DNA of 15,583 bases from Clostridia bacterium (GCA_017414585.1 JAFQLN010000135.1:1-15583), one strand, 5' to 3'. Counted from the stretch's first letter, positions 1-9,051 are shown. Numbers and translations are program-made. Notes: generated from the letters alone by a model not told the origin.

Positions 1-86
1 CCTCAAAACTTTCAGACCGGCACAGGTTTTGTCTGCTGACATTCCGTGCGTCTGATAAGAGTTTGAGGAGGGGATTTTTTATTTTT
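1..86 (+). terminator. Nested hairpin followed by T-runs; terminator-like or end of a structured RNA
   Basis: Bases 1-10 (CCTCAAAACT) pair with 60-68 (AGTTTGAGG) with one bulge. Inside, 13-17 (CAGAC) pairs with 50-54 (GTCTG) and 20-23 (GCAC) with 46-49 (GTGC). A T-run, TTTTTTATTTTT, follows at 75-86. The large 22-nt inner loop and the 6-nt gap before the T-run are unusual for a simple terminator, so this could also be the 3' part of a structured leader or ncRNA that starts left of the window. I do not recognise a known RNA family. Confidence 0.4.
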
Positions 87-189
87 GTGCGGTTTGAGAG
101 GGGAGATATCCGTCTGGGAAGAGCAATTGCTGCCGGATGTTCAGGGTGCATCAAATGGGAGCGATCCGATGCATTCCAAAGGGTGGAGA

Positions 190-440
190 CGGCGGCTAGG
201 GACCTCAGAAGTTACTTCGTAGCTTCACCCTATCCGCCCGCGCCGTAGAGAAATACGTAATTTCGTATCCAAGGGTGTTCTGATCCGGACTCGCGTGCGC
301 CGTGAAGAAAAACTTTGATATAGTTCTATATTCCGCAGGTTCTTTACGGCGCGCGTGAGCCGGTACCAGCGTCCGATTTGGACTTGCATATCAAGCACTC
401 TCTTCACGGCGTGGGCGAATGGGGTCTCGGTGGTCCCCAT
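190..440. repeat. Large imperfect foldback (inverted repeat) element, centre near 324
   Basis: Bases 285-309 are an inverted copy of 340-363 (about 24 bp, one bulge, few mismatches), around a small perfect palindrome, ATATAGttCTATAT, at 318-331. Further out, 227-252 is an inverted copy of 400-426 with about six mismatches, all transitions. Weaker similarity continues outward, with ACGGC and GGACC blocks near 191-207 and their complements near 430-444. The core motif GCGCCGTRRAGAA occurs twice in each arm (240, 297; inverted at 340, 400), so each arm is itself a degenerate tandem repeat of about 57-60 nt. A second hairpin, GGCGG/CCGCC with AGGG/CCCT, lies at 193-238. No coding signal is convincing; short open frames on both strands lack a good ribosome binding site and family resemblance. 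It is likely a dispersed non-autonomous repeat or a structured RNA. Confidence 0.55.
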
Positions 441-591
441 GAGCCGTATGAACGAATTTCTGATCCCTTGGATAAAAGTTTCCCTCTGCCAGCTTCAGCA
501 TAACCGCTTTTTTCTCCCATCCCCCTCGTTATCATATCAGCTGCATCTATGGCGTCGCTGCGCACCTTGTCAGTCTAAAGTTCTTTGCGGA

Positions 592-611
592 GCTTTCTTT
601 CAAGAAAGCGA
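592..611. repeat. Short perfect hairpin in non-coding DNA
   Basis: The sequence reads AGCTTTCTTTCAAGAAAGCG, in which GCTTTCTT pairs with AAGAAAGC (8 bp, 2-nt loop). It has no flanking T-run, so it is not a normal terminator. Its CGGAG.TTTCT lead-in resembles hairpin 5824-5844 in the other hairpin-rich spacer. This hints at a shared dispersed repeat family, but the similarity is short. The rest of 440-632 shows nothing I can name. Confidence 0.35.
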
Positions 612-632
612 CCGTTCCCCCCGTCTCCCCTC

Positions 633-670
633 AAAAAAAACAGCAGTCCCGGAGTACCGAAACTGCTGTA
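633..670 (-). terminator. Rho-independent terminator of the oxidoreductase gene
   Basis: Read on the minus strand, ACAGCAGT pairs with ACTGCTGT (662-669 with 640-647). An inner CGG/CCG stem lies around a TACT loop, and a run of eight Ts follows. It begins about 14 nt after the stop codon at 684. Confidence 0.92.
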
Positions 671-683
671 GAAAAATATCGGA

Positions 684-1850
684 TTACTTGTTGCCGTAGG
701 AGCCTTCGGTGTCGAAGGTGATGCCTGCATCGTCCTTGTGGCGGGAGGTCTTGATCTTTTCCTGGAGAGCTGCCCAGAATTCTTCGCCGTCGTTGGGAAG
801 TTCGACCCAGTCGTTCTTCCAGGTGGAGAGCATCATTGCGTTGGAGATGGAGAGACCGTTGATGCCTTCGTAGCCGGGAGCGAGGAGTTCTTCGCCGAAG
901 AGGATGTGGTTGGTGAAGTTGCGGCAGATACCGGTGTGCTGCAGACCGTGACCGCCAGTGATTTCTACTTCAACCGTTTCGCTCGGGATGCCAGCGAAGC
1001 CGTTCTGGCAGGTGAAGGTGAATTCGCGTTCGTCGATGGAGAGCTTGGTGTGTATCAGCTTGCCGTTTTCGTAAACGAGCTTGCCCTTGGAGCCGGTGAT
1101 TTCGAGACGGTTGGTACCCGGGTTTTCGCCGGTGGTGGTGATGAATACGCCGGTTGCGCCGTTGGGGTACTTTGCCATAGCGGTAACATCGTCTTCAACT
1201 TCGATGTCGTGGTACTTACCGAACTCGCAGTTTGCATAGATTGCAGAGGGCATACCGAAGATCCACTGCCACAGGTCGAGGTTGTGCGGGCACTGGTTGA
1301 TCAGAACGCCGCCGCCTTCACCTGCCCAGGTTGCACGCCATCCGCCGCTGTTGTAGTAAGCCTGCGTGCGGTACCAGTTGGTGATGATCCATACACAGCG
1401 CTTGAGTTCGCCGAGCTCGCCGCTTCTGACGATTTCGCGCATCTTCTGGTAGAAGTTGTCGGTTCTCTGGTTGTACATGATACCGAAAGCCTTGCCGCTC
1501 TTCTTGGCAGCATCCATCAGTTCATGAATCTTCTTGGTGTAAACGCCGATCGGCTTTTCGGAAAGAACGTGCAGACCGTTTTCAAACGCGTCGATGCCGA
1601 TGGTCGGGTGGAAGTAGTGCGGGGTGGCGATGAGAATCGCGTCGCAGAGTCCGCTCACGATCAGTTCGTGCGAGTCGGAGAAGAGTGCAACAGAGTCTCC
1701 GCAGACACCCTTTGCCCAGTCAAGGCGTTCCTGCTTGACGTCACAGACTGCGGTGAGTTCTGCATTGGGAACTTCACCCTTGATGAATCTCTGGACGTGA
1801 CCGGAACCCATGTTGCCGATGCCGATTATGCCGTATCTTACCTTATCCAT
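684..1850 (-). CDS. Gfo/Idh/MocA-family NAD(P)-dependent oxidoreductase
   Basis: The 388-residue protein has the N-terminal Rossmann motif GIIGIGNMGSGH (7-18). It also has the family EKPIG motif with the likely catalytic Lys99, and a GGGVLINQCPHNLDLW segment (179-194) holding the conserved His189 and Asp192. Proteins of this family oxidise or reduce sugars, inositols or related polyols in the cytoplasm; the substrate cannot be read from sequence. The start is the ATG at 1850, which has GGAGG 8 nt upstream; the frame is open further upstream (to 1883) but without a good site. It lies downstream of the PTS genes on the same strand but has its own consensus promoter and terminator, so it is an independent unit. 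Codon use is more biased than in neighbours (lysine AAG, Phe TTC, Tyr TAC, Asn AAC, frequent AGA), suggesting high expression or a different history. Confidence 0.93.
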   Translation of the reverse strand: MDKVRYGIIGIGNMGSGHVQRFIKGEVPNAELTAVCDVKQERLDWAKGVCGDSVALFSDSHELIVSGLCDAILIATPHYFHPTIGIDAFENGLHVLSEKPIGVYTKKIHELMDAAKKSGKAFGIMYNQRTDNFYQKMREIVRSGELGELKRCVWIITNWYRTQAYYNSGGWRATWAGEGGGVLINQCPHNLDLWQWIFGMPSAIYANCEFGKYHDIEVEDDVTAMAKYPNGATGVFITTTGENPGTNRLEITGSKGKLVYENGKLIHTKLSIDEREFTFTCQNGFAGIPSETVEVEITGGHGLQHTGICRNFTNHILFGEELLAPGYEGINGLSISNAMMLSTWKNDWVELPNDGEEFWAALQEKIKTSRHKDDAGITFDTEGSYGNK

Positions 1851-1882
1851 AATGGTTACCTCCGGTAAAAAATTTTTCAGCA

Positions 1883-1916
1883 ATTATATTATATAGCATT
1901 TTTACCAGTTTTGCAA
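1883..1916 (-). promoter_or_regulatory. Sigma-A promoter of the oxidoreductase gene
   Basis: On the minus strand, TTGCAA (1911-1916) lies 17 nt from TATAAT (1888-1893). A second overlapping TATAAT lies at 1883-1888. It sits between the Enzyme I stop (1946) and the oxidoreductase start (1850). Confidence 0.8.
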
Positions 1917-1945
1917 GACAATCGACACAATTTCAGCAGATTTTT

Positions 1946-3595
1946 TTATAATGAACGCGAAACCTTGGCAGAATCGGTATGAGCGGCACGGATGGCTGCA
2001 CGCAGCGGCAGAACATTCGGCGGAGAAACGCTCAGCTCGTCAATCCACATCGCCAGAAATTCCGGCAGCATATCGGGATCCGAAGCCAGCTCCCCGCAGA
2101 TGCCGATGCGGATTTTGTGCCTGTGTGCGGCGGATGCAGTCATCGACAGCGCACGCAGAACTGCCGGATGGTGCGGATCCAGAAATTTTCCCAGATCCCC
2201 CGCCTGCCGGTCACAGGCAAGAAGATACTGCGTCAGATCGTTCGTCCCGACGGAGAAAAAGTCCACCTCCGCCGCCAGTTCGTCCGCTATCAGAACCGAC
2301 GCAGGGGTTTCGATCATGATCCCGATTTCGGTTGCAGGATTGAAAATAACCCCTTCATCCGTCAGCTCCTGCATCACACTCTGGCACGCACGCCGGCATT
2401 CGCGCACTTCCCAGACCGACGTGATCATCGGAAACATGATCGCCGCCTTCCCATACGCGGACGCTCGGTAAATGGCGCGCAGCTGTGTCCGGAATACCTC
2501 CGGTCTGCTCAGACAGAGACGTACCGCACGCAGTCCCAGCGCAGGATTTTCTTCCTTTTTCAGCCCGAAATAGTCCGCCTGCTTATCCGCGCCGATGTCC
2601 AGCGTGCGGATGATCACGGTCCTGCCGTTCATCGCGGAAACAACGTCCCGGTATGCTTCAAACTGCACTTCTTCGTCGGGGAAATCCTTTGACGCCAGAT
2701 AGAGAAACTCCGAGCGGAATAAACCGATCCCGCGTCCGTCGTTGGCAAGTACCGCCGCCGTGTCTTCCGCAGAGCTGATGTTGCACCAGACATCCATGCG
2801 CCTGCCGTCCGCTGTGATATCTTCCTTGCCGCGCATTGTCTGCATGAGTGCTTTCACTTCTTTCTGCGCATCGAGCTTTTCTTTCCATAACCGAAGCGTA
2901 ATTTCGTCCGGATCGAGTATAACCTCCCCCGTCTCTCCGTCCATGTACGCTTCCCGCCCGGCAAAATCCTCCCGCAGAACGTCACCCACACCGCAGACAG
3001 CAGGAATGCCCATCGTACGCGCAAGAATCGCCGTGTGTCCCGATGCAGAGCCTTCCCGCATCACAAAACCGAGGATTTTCGTCTTGTCAAGCTGGATGGT
3101 TTCCGAAGGAGCAAGATCATCGGCGGCAAGAATGACCGGTTCGTTCCAGTCCTGCTCTCTGTCACGCATTCCCGCGAGATTGGCAATCATGCGCCGCGTT
3201 ACGTCACGGATATCCGCTGCCCGGGCATTCATATAGGCGTCATCCATCGCCGCAAACATCGCGGAAAACGTGTCTCCCGCCTCCTGCACAGCATATTCCG
3301 CCGTATATCCTTCGTCCAGTTTTTCCTGAACGGCAGAGACATAATCCTCATCTTCGACAAACATGGCGTGCGTTTCAAAGAGAATCGCCGCTTCGTCTCC
3401 CATGTCGGCACGGCATTTTTCCGCAAGAGAAGCAAGCTGCTCCGCTGACTGCCGCTGTGCCAGAATAAAACGAGCGCGCTCCTCTTGTTCACCGATGTCC
3501 GAACGGCGGCGGATGGCTGTGTCACTGCGCCTGAAAAAAGCGAGACGGCCGCGCACCGCTCCTTTCGATACTCCTTTCCCCTGCATCAGAATCAT
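1946..3595 (-). CDS. ptsI: PTS Enzyme I (PEP-protein phosphotransferase)
   Basis: Cytoplasmic Enzyme I takes phosphate from PEP and passes it to HPr. The 549-residue product is slightly shorter than the usual 570 or so. Visible motifs are the phospho-histidine site EGSASGHTAILAR (His187), FRSEF with Arg294, the PEP-binding RTLDIGADK (330-338), the signature DFFSVGTNDLTQYLLACDR (445-463) and the active-site Cys500 in GICGELASDP. The phospho-His segment reads SASGHTA where many family members have TSHSA/TSHTA. I chose the ATG at 3595 (MILMQGKG) because GGGAGG lies 9 nt upstream; the in-frame ATG at 3604 directly abuts that site, and longer in-frame starts run into the HPr gene. It is the last gene of the PTS cluster, 34 nt after HPr. 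I see no clear terminator directly after it. Confidence 0.95.
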   Translation of the reverse strand: MILMQGKGVSKGAVRGRLAFFRRSDTAIRRRSDIGEQEERARFILAQRQSAEQLASLAEKCRADMGDEAAILFETHAMFVEDEDYVSAVQEKLDEGYTAEYAVQEAGDTFSAMFAAMDDAYMNARAADIRDVTRRMIANLAGMRDREQDWNEPVILAADDLAPSETIQLDKTKILGFVMREGSASGHTAILARTMGIPAVCGVGDVLREDFAGREAYMDGETGEVILDPDEITLRLWKEKLDAQKEVKALMQTMRGKEDITADGRRMDVWCNISSAEDTAAVLANDGRGIGLFRSEFLYLASKDFPDEEVQFEAYRDVVSAMNGRTVIIRTLDIGADKQADYFGLKKEENPALGLRAVRLCLSRPEVFRTQLRAIYRASAYGKAAIMFPMITSVWEVRECRRACQSVMQELTDEGVIFNPATEIGIMIETPASVLIADELAAEVDFFSVGTNDLTQYLLACDRQAGDLGKFLDPHHPAVLRALSMTASAAHRHKIRIGICGELASDPDMLPEFLAMWIDELSVSPPNVLPLRAAIRAAHTDSAKVSRSL

Positions 3596-3629
3596 TGTAC
3601 ACATCCTCCCATTTCCGCCTTCTTCGGAT

Positions 3630-3887
3630 TTACAGATTTTTCTCAAAAAATTCCCGTACAGCCGCCGCCGCTTCTTCTTCCTTTGCGCCTTCAACCGTGA
3701 CCGTTACCGTGTCCCCATGCCTGATTCCCAGTCCCATCAGCGCAAGCAGACGGTCAGCCTGTGCGGATTTTTCCCCCTTGGCGATGGTCACAGCAGTTCC
3801 CTCGTATGCTTTTGCGAGCTTCGCAAGCTGACCTGCCGGACGTGCGTGAATCCCGAGGGCATCCCTGATTGTATAACTGAACGTCAT
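3630..3887 (-). CDS. ptsH: HPr phosphocarrier protein, lacking the regulatory Ser46
   Basis: HPr relays phosphate from Enzyme I to EIIA. The 85-residue length is typical. The catalytic motif GIHARPAG contains His14 (His15 in B. subtilis numbering) and Arg16. In the second helix, aligned on LMGLGI, the residue at the HPr-kinase site Ser46 is Arg46 (QADRLLALMGLGI, where canonical low-GC Gram-positive HPr reads NLKSIMGVMSLGI). Even with a one-residue shift the residue would be Asp, not Ser. I infer a transport-only HPr that cannot form HPr(Ser-P). It lies 16 nt after EIIA and 34 nt before EI, clearly co-transcribed. The ribosome binding site is modest, GGAGAG about 10 nt upstream. The call is sure; the regulatory consequence is inferred. 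Confidence 0.95.
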   Translation of the reverse strand: MTFSYTIRDALGIHARPAGQLAKLAKAYEGTAVTIAKGEKSAQADRLLALMGLGIRHGDTVTVTVEGAKEEEAAAAVREFFEKNL

Positions 3888-3903
3888 TTTTGTTTTCTCT
3901 CCG

Positions 3904-4404
3904 TCATTTCGTGATGATCAGCAGTGCTTCGCCGCATTGCACGGTAGATTTCTCTGCCGAATTGGCTGCCGGGACGACGGACTGAAAGCTGTCCGCATTC
4001 GTGACCGCTGTGATGACCGTCTCTTTGTATCCGGCTTCGCGGATCTTCGCACGGTCAAATGTCAGCAGTACCTCGCCCGCACGGACGTGTGCTTCTTCGT
4101 TGACTTTGACGCTGAAACCGTCGCCGACCATCTGTACCGTGTCAATGCCGACGTGAATGAGCAGCTCCGCTCCTTCTTTGGTTTTCAGCCCGATGGCGTG
4201 CAGACTGTCGGCAATCTGTGTCACAACCGCATCGCACGGCGCGCAGATTTCTTCCCCCTCCGGTTCAATGCCGATTGCGGTGCCGAGAATGCCTTCCGCA
4301 AACACCGGATCGGGAATGGATGCCATCGGAACGACTCTGCCGCTTACACACGCACAAACCGTCTCCGTTTTCACTTTTGTTCGGAGCATATCGAATAATC
4401 CCAT
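3904..4404 (-). CDS. PTS glucose-type EIIA component
   Basis: This single-domain EIIA(Glc)-family protein has 166 residues, close to E. coli Crr. It accepts phosphate from HPr and gives it to the EIIB domain. The phospho-acceptor His84 is in LLIHVGIDTV and the second active-site His69 in DSLHAIGL. N-terminal strands with SGRVVPMASIPDPVFAEGI match the family. The neighbouring EIICB has no fused EIIA domain, so this protein is its probable partner. It starts 10 nt after the GH4 stop; the GGGGG site overlaps that stop codon, supporting coupled expression. A crr-like symbol would fit, but the protein may be specific to this alpha-glucoside system, so I leave the symbol blank. Confidence 0.93.
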   Translation of the reverse strand: MGLFDMLRTKVKTETVCACVSGRVVPMASIPDPVFAEGILGTAIGIEPEGEEICAPCDAVVTQIADSLHAIGLKTKEGAELLIHVGIDTVQMVGDGFSVKVNEEAHVRAGEVLLTFDRAKIREAGYKETVITAVTNADSFQSVVPAANSAEKSTVQCGEALLIITK

Positions 4405-4414
4405 CTTTTCCCCC

Positions 4415-5971
<1,557 letters not shown>

Positions 5972-6013
5972 ATGCAATAATCTAAGAAGGATTCTGTCTG
6001 CGCAGATCAGGCA

Positions 6014-7585
6014 TTATAATAATTTTTCAATCTCCTCGCGCACGGCAGGGACACGCAGTCCCACAATCACCTGCAGACTTTTTCCTTTGGCGACCAGTCC
6101 GTGCGCACCGGCTGCCTTGAATACCGCCGCATCCTGGACGAGGGATTCATCCTTCACGCTCACCCGCAGCCGCGTCGCGCAGTTGGTCAGCTCGGCGATG
6201 TTCTCTTTTCCGCCCATCGCGTCAAGGAACGCCTGCGCCATACGTCCCGTTTCCCCGCCGCCGGCTTCCTTTCCTGCGGACTGCTTTTCACGGTATTCCG
6301 CCTTCGAGTAGAGCTTGGTTTCCTCACCGTCATCCTCGCGCCCGGGGGTTTTGTAGCCGAGTTTTCTGATCATGAACGTAAAGACAAAGAAGTAAATCAC
6401 CGTGAACACAATGCCGATGATGAACTGCGTGATATACGTTCCCGCGTGCCTGCCCCACAGCGGAATCCAGTTCATCGCTGCAAATTCGATCACACCGCCC
6501 GTGAAATATCCCGTTACGCCGAACAGATACAGCGTCACATCGAGCAGAGCGGAGAGAATCGAATGCACCACAAAGAGCGGCGGCGCAATGAAGAGGAACG
6601 TGAATTCCAGCGGTTCCGTTACGCCGGCGACAATGGACGTGAGGGTGGTTGGGATCATCAGACCCGCAACCGTTTTTTTCTTTTCCTGCCGCGCCGTGTA
6701 CCAGAACGCCAGCGCAATGCCCACCGAGCCGAACAGCTTGGTCATGCCGTAGAGCGCAAAGCCGCCCGCGGGGAACAGCTCAATCAGCGGCTGATCGGAC
6801 GCGGCAAATTCGTTCAGATGCAGCATCCAGTCCGAGACAATCCCGCCGTCCACGATGATGTTGTCGTATAAAAACGGCGTGTTGATGAAGTGGTGCAGAC
6901 CGGTGGGAATGAGGATGCGGTTGAGGAAGGAGTAAATTCCCACGCCGATGACGCCCGACGACGCCAGAAATGTCTGCAGGGACGCGATGCCCATCTGGAT
7001 TTTCGGCCAGATCAGTGCCGCAAGGAATGCGGTAGGAATCATGGCAAGGAAGCCGAGCACGTAAACGAAGGTCGAGCCGCGGAAGATGCCGAGGAATTCC
7101 GGCAGATTCGTGTCAAAATACCGGTTGTGCAGCCAGACGACAATAGCAGAAATGAGAATCGCGCCGATCATGCCCATGTCGAGCGTTTTGATGCCCGCAA
7201 CGGTTGTAATGCCCGTGCCGTTTCCCGCTTCTGCCGTGAAGTCCACGCCGAAGGAAGGACCCCAGTTTGTCAGAATCGCAGAGAGAAAGTAGTTGAATGT
7301 CAGATAAACGACGAGGGCTTCGAGACACGCCCGCGCGTTCTGCTTTTTTGCCAGTCCGATGGGCAGACCCACAACAAAAATGAGCGGCATATTGCGGAAG
7401 ATTGTCCAGCCGCCCTCCTGAATGACATTCCAGACCTTGTACCACGTACTGTCTGCCGAAGCCAGTGCGGGGAAAATCTGCTCGTTCATGAACAGACTCG
7501 ATATTCCCACCGTAATGCCTGCAAAGGCGAACAGAAGAACCGGCGTAAACATCGCGCCGCCGAAACGCTGAATTTTCTGCATCAT
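6014..7585 (-). CDS. malP: PTS alpha-glucoside (maltose-type) permease EIICB
   Basis: This membrane permease phosphorylates its sugar during import. Its 523 residues comprise an N-terminal EIIC domain of about 430 residues with many hydrophobic helices, then an EIIB domain carrying the phospho-cysteine Cys469 in LTNCATRLRV. The EIIC part has the glucose-superfamily GVTEPLEFTFLF segment, ILIPTGLHHF and an N-terminus QRFGGAMFTPVLLFAFAGI. The linker KTPGREDDGEETKLYSKAEY is like GlvC/MalP. No EIIA domain is fused; the separate EIIA at 3904-4404 should serve it. The start is the ATG at 7585 (followed by a second ATG) with GGAGG 9 nt upstream. It is the first gene of the cluster. Pairing with a CDMP-type GH4 enzyme supports maltose or another alpha-glucoside rather than glucose. 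glvC is an equivalent symbol. I see no consensus promoter in 7586-7705, which may mean activator dependence. Confidence 0.94.
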   Translation of the reverse strand: MMQKIQRFGGAMFTPVLLFAFAGITVGISSLFMNEQIFPALASADSTWYKVWNVIQEGGWTIFRNMPLIFVVGLPIGLAKKQNARACLEALVVYLTFNYFLSAILTNWGPSFGVDFTAEAGNGTGITTVAGIKTLDMGMIGAILISAIVVWLHNRYFDTNLPEFLGIFRGSTFVYVLGFLAMIPTAFLAALIWPKIQMGIASLQTFLASSGVIGVGIYSFLNRILIPTGLHHFINTPFLYDNIIVDGGIVSDWMLHLNEFAASDQPLIELFPAGGFALYGMTKLFGSVGIALAFWYTARQEKKKTVAGLMIPTTLTSIVAGVTEPLEFTFLFIAPPLFVVHSILSALLDVTLYLFGVTGYFTGGVIEFAAMNWIPLWGRHAGTYITQFIIGIVFTVIYFFVFTFMIRKLGYKTPGREDDGEETKLYSKAEYREKQSAGKEAGGGETGRMAQAFLDAMGGKENIAELTNCATRLRVSVKDESLVQDAAVFKAAGAHGLVAKGKSLQVIVGLRVPAVREEIEKLL

Positions 7586-7705
7586 AAGTACATACCTCCA
7601 AACTATGAACGTAGGATTCCCACGAATGGGTACAGTCATTCAGAGAAATATAAGTTTATCCGGATGAAATCTGCTGTGCGGCACCTGTTTTTGAAAAATG
7701 CGCGC

Positions 7706-7743
7706 AAAAAAAGAAGCTGCCCGCATTTTTAACGAACAGCTCC
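7706..7743 (-). terminator. Rho-independent terminator of the secreted-protein operon
   Basis: On the minus strand, GGAGCTGT pairs with GCAGCTTC (with G-T wobbles), followed by seven Ts. It lies about 14 nt after the stop codon at 7757 and separates this operon from malP. Confidence 0.85.
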
Positions 7744-7756
7744 TTTGACTCTCTGT

Positions 7757-8098
7757 TTATCCGAATTCGGCTTCCCGCAGCGGATGATCCCAGTCGATGG
7801 TTCCGCCGACATCCGCTGCGCACGCATCCACGGTTTCACGGATGACAGAAAGCATTGCTGCGTCCCGCTTTTTCGACCGTCTTCCCTTGGCGGAATAGAG
7901 CACGCGGGAGGTATAGGCATCATAGGATATGCCGAAATCCTGTTCGTCCCGGTGGGGGAAGAAGGTTACGCCCGCTTCATAGGTGATCATGCCGCTGTCC
8001 GAGGTTGCGGTCAGAGTGACCAGCGCGCCTTTCCGTTCAACGCCGTTGTACACACACTGTGCGGCAAAATACTGCCGGTATACGTCAATGACTTTCAT
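7757..8098 (-). CDS. Small protein of unknown function, coupled to the secreted protein gene
   Basis: The 113-residue protein matches nothing I recognise. It has no signal peptide or membrane segment. The middle looks beta-rich (GALVTLTATSDSGMITYEAGVTFF, about 24-47), followed by a basic stretch, SAKGRRSKKRD, and a helix. The C-terminal end is acidic (TIDWDHPLREAEFG). The ATG overlaps the upstream stop codon as ATGA, and AAAGGAG lies 8 nt upstream inside the preceding gene, so translation is probably coupled and the pair likely acts together. Expression should come from the promoter at 9087-9115 and end at 7706-7743. It is a real gene on layout and ribosome binding site evidence, but I will not assign a function. 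Confidence 0.75.
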   Translation of the reverse strand: MKVIDVYRQYFAAQCVYNGVERKGALVTLTATSDSGMITYEAGVTFFPHRDEQDFGISYDAYTSRVLYSAKGRRSKKRDAAMLSVIRETVDACAADVGGTIDWDHPLREAEFG

Positions 8099-9051
8099 GT
8101 AAGTTCTCCTTTTGTACTGATGGTGATGGTGATTTCTTCAATTTCTTCCTGCGCATATTCCGGCAGACCGGAGATGTGCAGGTAATAGTCCCGGTGACCG
8201 TTGCCGCCTGCGATGGATACGGCGATTTTTTCCGCCTGCTGTCCGTTGACCGTTACGCGGATGTGCTTCGATGCCGCTTCGTACTCCGCATCCGTAGGGG
8301 TATCGAAAAAGTAGTCGTCCTCATACACGGAGGTATAGGCGATCTCGTTCAGCATTTCCATGAGTGCACCCGACCACGGGCCGCCCTGATACTGGTAAAA
8401 AGCGAGGCGCGCCGAATAACTGCCGCCGCCGTTGAAATAGAGATCGAAATATCCCGCGTCGCCGTCCGCTGTAATGCTTCCATCCTTTTTATATGTCAGC
8501 GAAAATTCGCCGGATGCATCACTGGTTTTCTCTTCACCGCGCATCAGGATGAGATACCAGTTTTCCGTCAGCGGCTCTGGCTTTGCAAGGATTTCGAGTA
8601 CCCGTGCATCCGCATACCAGACTGCGTCATAGCCGTAATCGCGCATGGCTTCCGCGTGGATGTATGTCCGTCCGCCGAGGTTGTATGCGGGAATTTCTTT
8701 TCCGTCGAGGTATGTCACGATGTCCGTTTCGTAATAATATCCCGCCGGTGCACCGATTTGTCCGCCGCGTTCCGGGACTGTGCAGCCTGTGGCAGCCTTG
8801 ACGGTGACGGCATTGGCGATGTGCAGTACTCTCTCTTCGGGATGCCACATTACATCAAATCCGTAGTACGCCATATCCTCGGCACAGATAAGTGTTTCTC
8901 CGCCGATGTTGATCGAGTCGATTTCGTACCCGTTTAAGATCGCTCTGATATCGGTTGCGTAGTATACTCCTGCGACATCTCCCACGTCTGCGCTGACAGA
9001 AGCGGCAAGAGAGAAGGCGAGAAGGGTGGCTGCGATGATTTTTTTGAGCAT
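8095..9051 (-). CDS. Secreted protein with two stalk-like (copper amine oxidase N-like) repeats
   Basis: The 318-residue protein starts with a clear signal peptide (MLKKIIAATLLAFSLAASVSA, cleavage likely after Ala21). Two similar segments of about 50 residues follow at 30-79 and 107-156. Each runs YYxTDI...L(N/D)GxEI...N(I/L)GG.TxI.AE.M..YG(F/Y)D..W....RVLxI, the pattern of stalk-like domains in clostridial cell-surface proteins. The remaining C-terminal half (about 160-318) is an unrecognised, probably beta-rich domain ending in EITITISTKGELT. The start is at 9051 with GGAGG 7 nt upstream; an in-frame ATG at 9096 would precede the promoter -10 and is rejected. There is no LPXTG or membrane anchor, so it is probably released or held by the stalk domains. 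Its partner is the overlapping small gene downstream. Confidence 0.85.
   Translation of the reverse strand: MLKKIIAATLLAFSLAASVSADVGDVAGVYYATDIRAILNGYEIDSINIGGETLICAEDMAYYGFDVMWHPEERVLHIANAVTVKAATGCTVPERGGQIGAPAGYYYETDIVTYLDGKEIPAYNLGGRTYIHAEAMRDYGYDAVWYADARVLEILAKPEPLTENWYLILMRGEEKTSDASGEFSLTYKKDGSITADGDAGYFDLYFNGGGSYSARLAFYQYQGGPWSGALMEMLNEIAYTSVYEDDYFFDTPTDAEYEAASKHIRVTVNGQQAEKIAVSIAGGNGHRDYYLHISGLPEYAQEEIEEITITISTKGELT

Noticed and set aside
240..412. CRISPR array, suggested by the recurring GCGCCGT motif
   Set aside because: There are only four degenerate copies, in opposite orientations, with no uniform repeat or spacer length and no cas genes.
225..440. 71-codon minus-strand frame, and a 61-codon plus-strand frame at 63-248
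   Set aside because: Both run through the foldback element, are rich in Arg from GC-rich repeats, and lack plausible ribosome binding sites and known domains.
738..1868. Long plus-strand open frame (376 codons) opposite the oxidoreductase
   Set aside because: It is antisense to a clear family member, has no good ribosome binding site, and its translation resembles no protein. It results from codon bias in the real gene.
3604..3694. Longer N-terminus for Enzyme I starting at 3694 or 3604
   Set aside because: The upstream part overlaps the HPr coding end, is Lys/Arg-rich and unlike Enzyme I. The ribosome binding site spacing supports the start at 3595.
7586..7705. Promoter or cre (CcpA) site upstream of malP
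   Set aside because: TATATT is present at about 7653-7658 on the minus strand but no matching -35 lies at 16-18 nt, and I found no sequence close to the cre consensus. A CCCATTCGTGGG mini-hairpin near the leader is too short to call.
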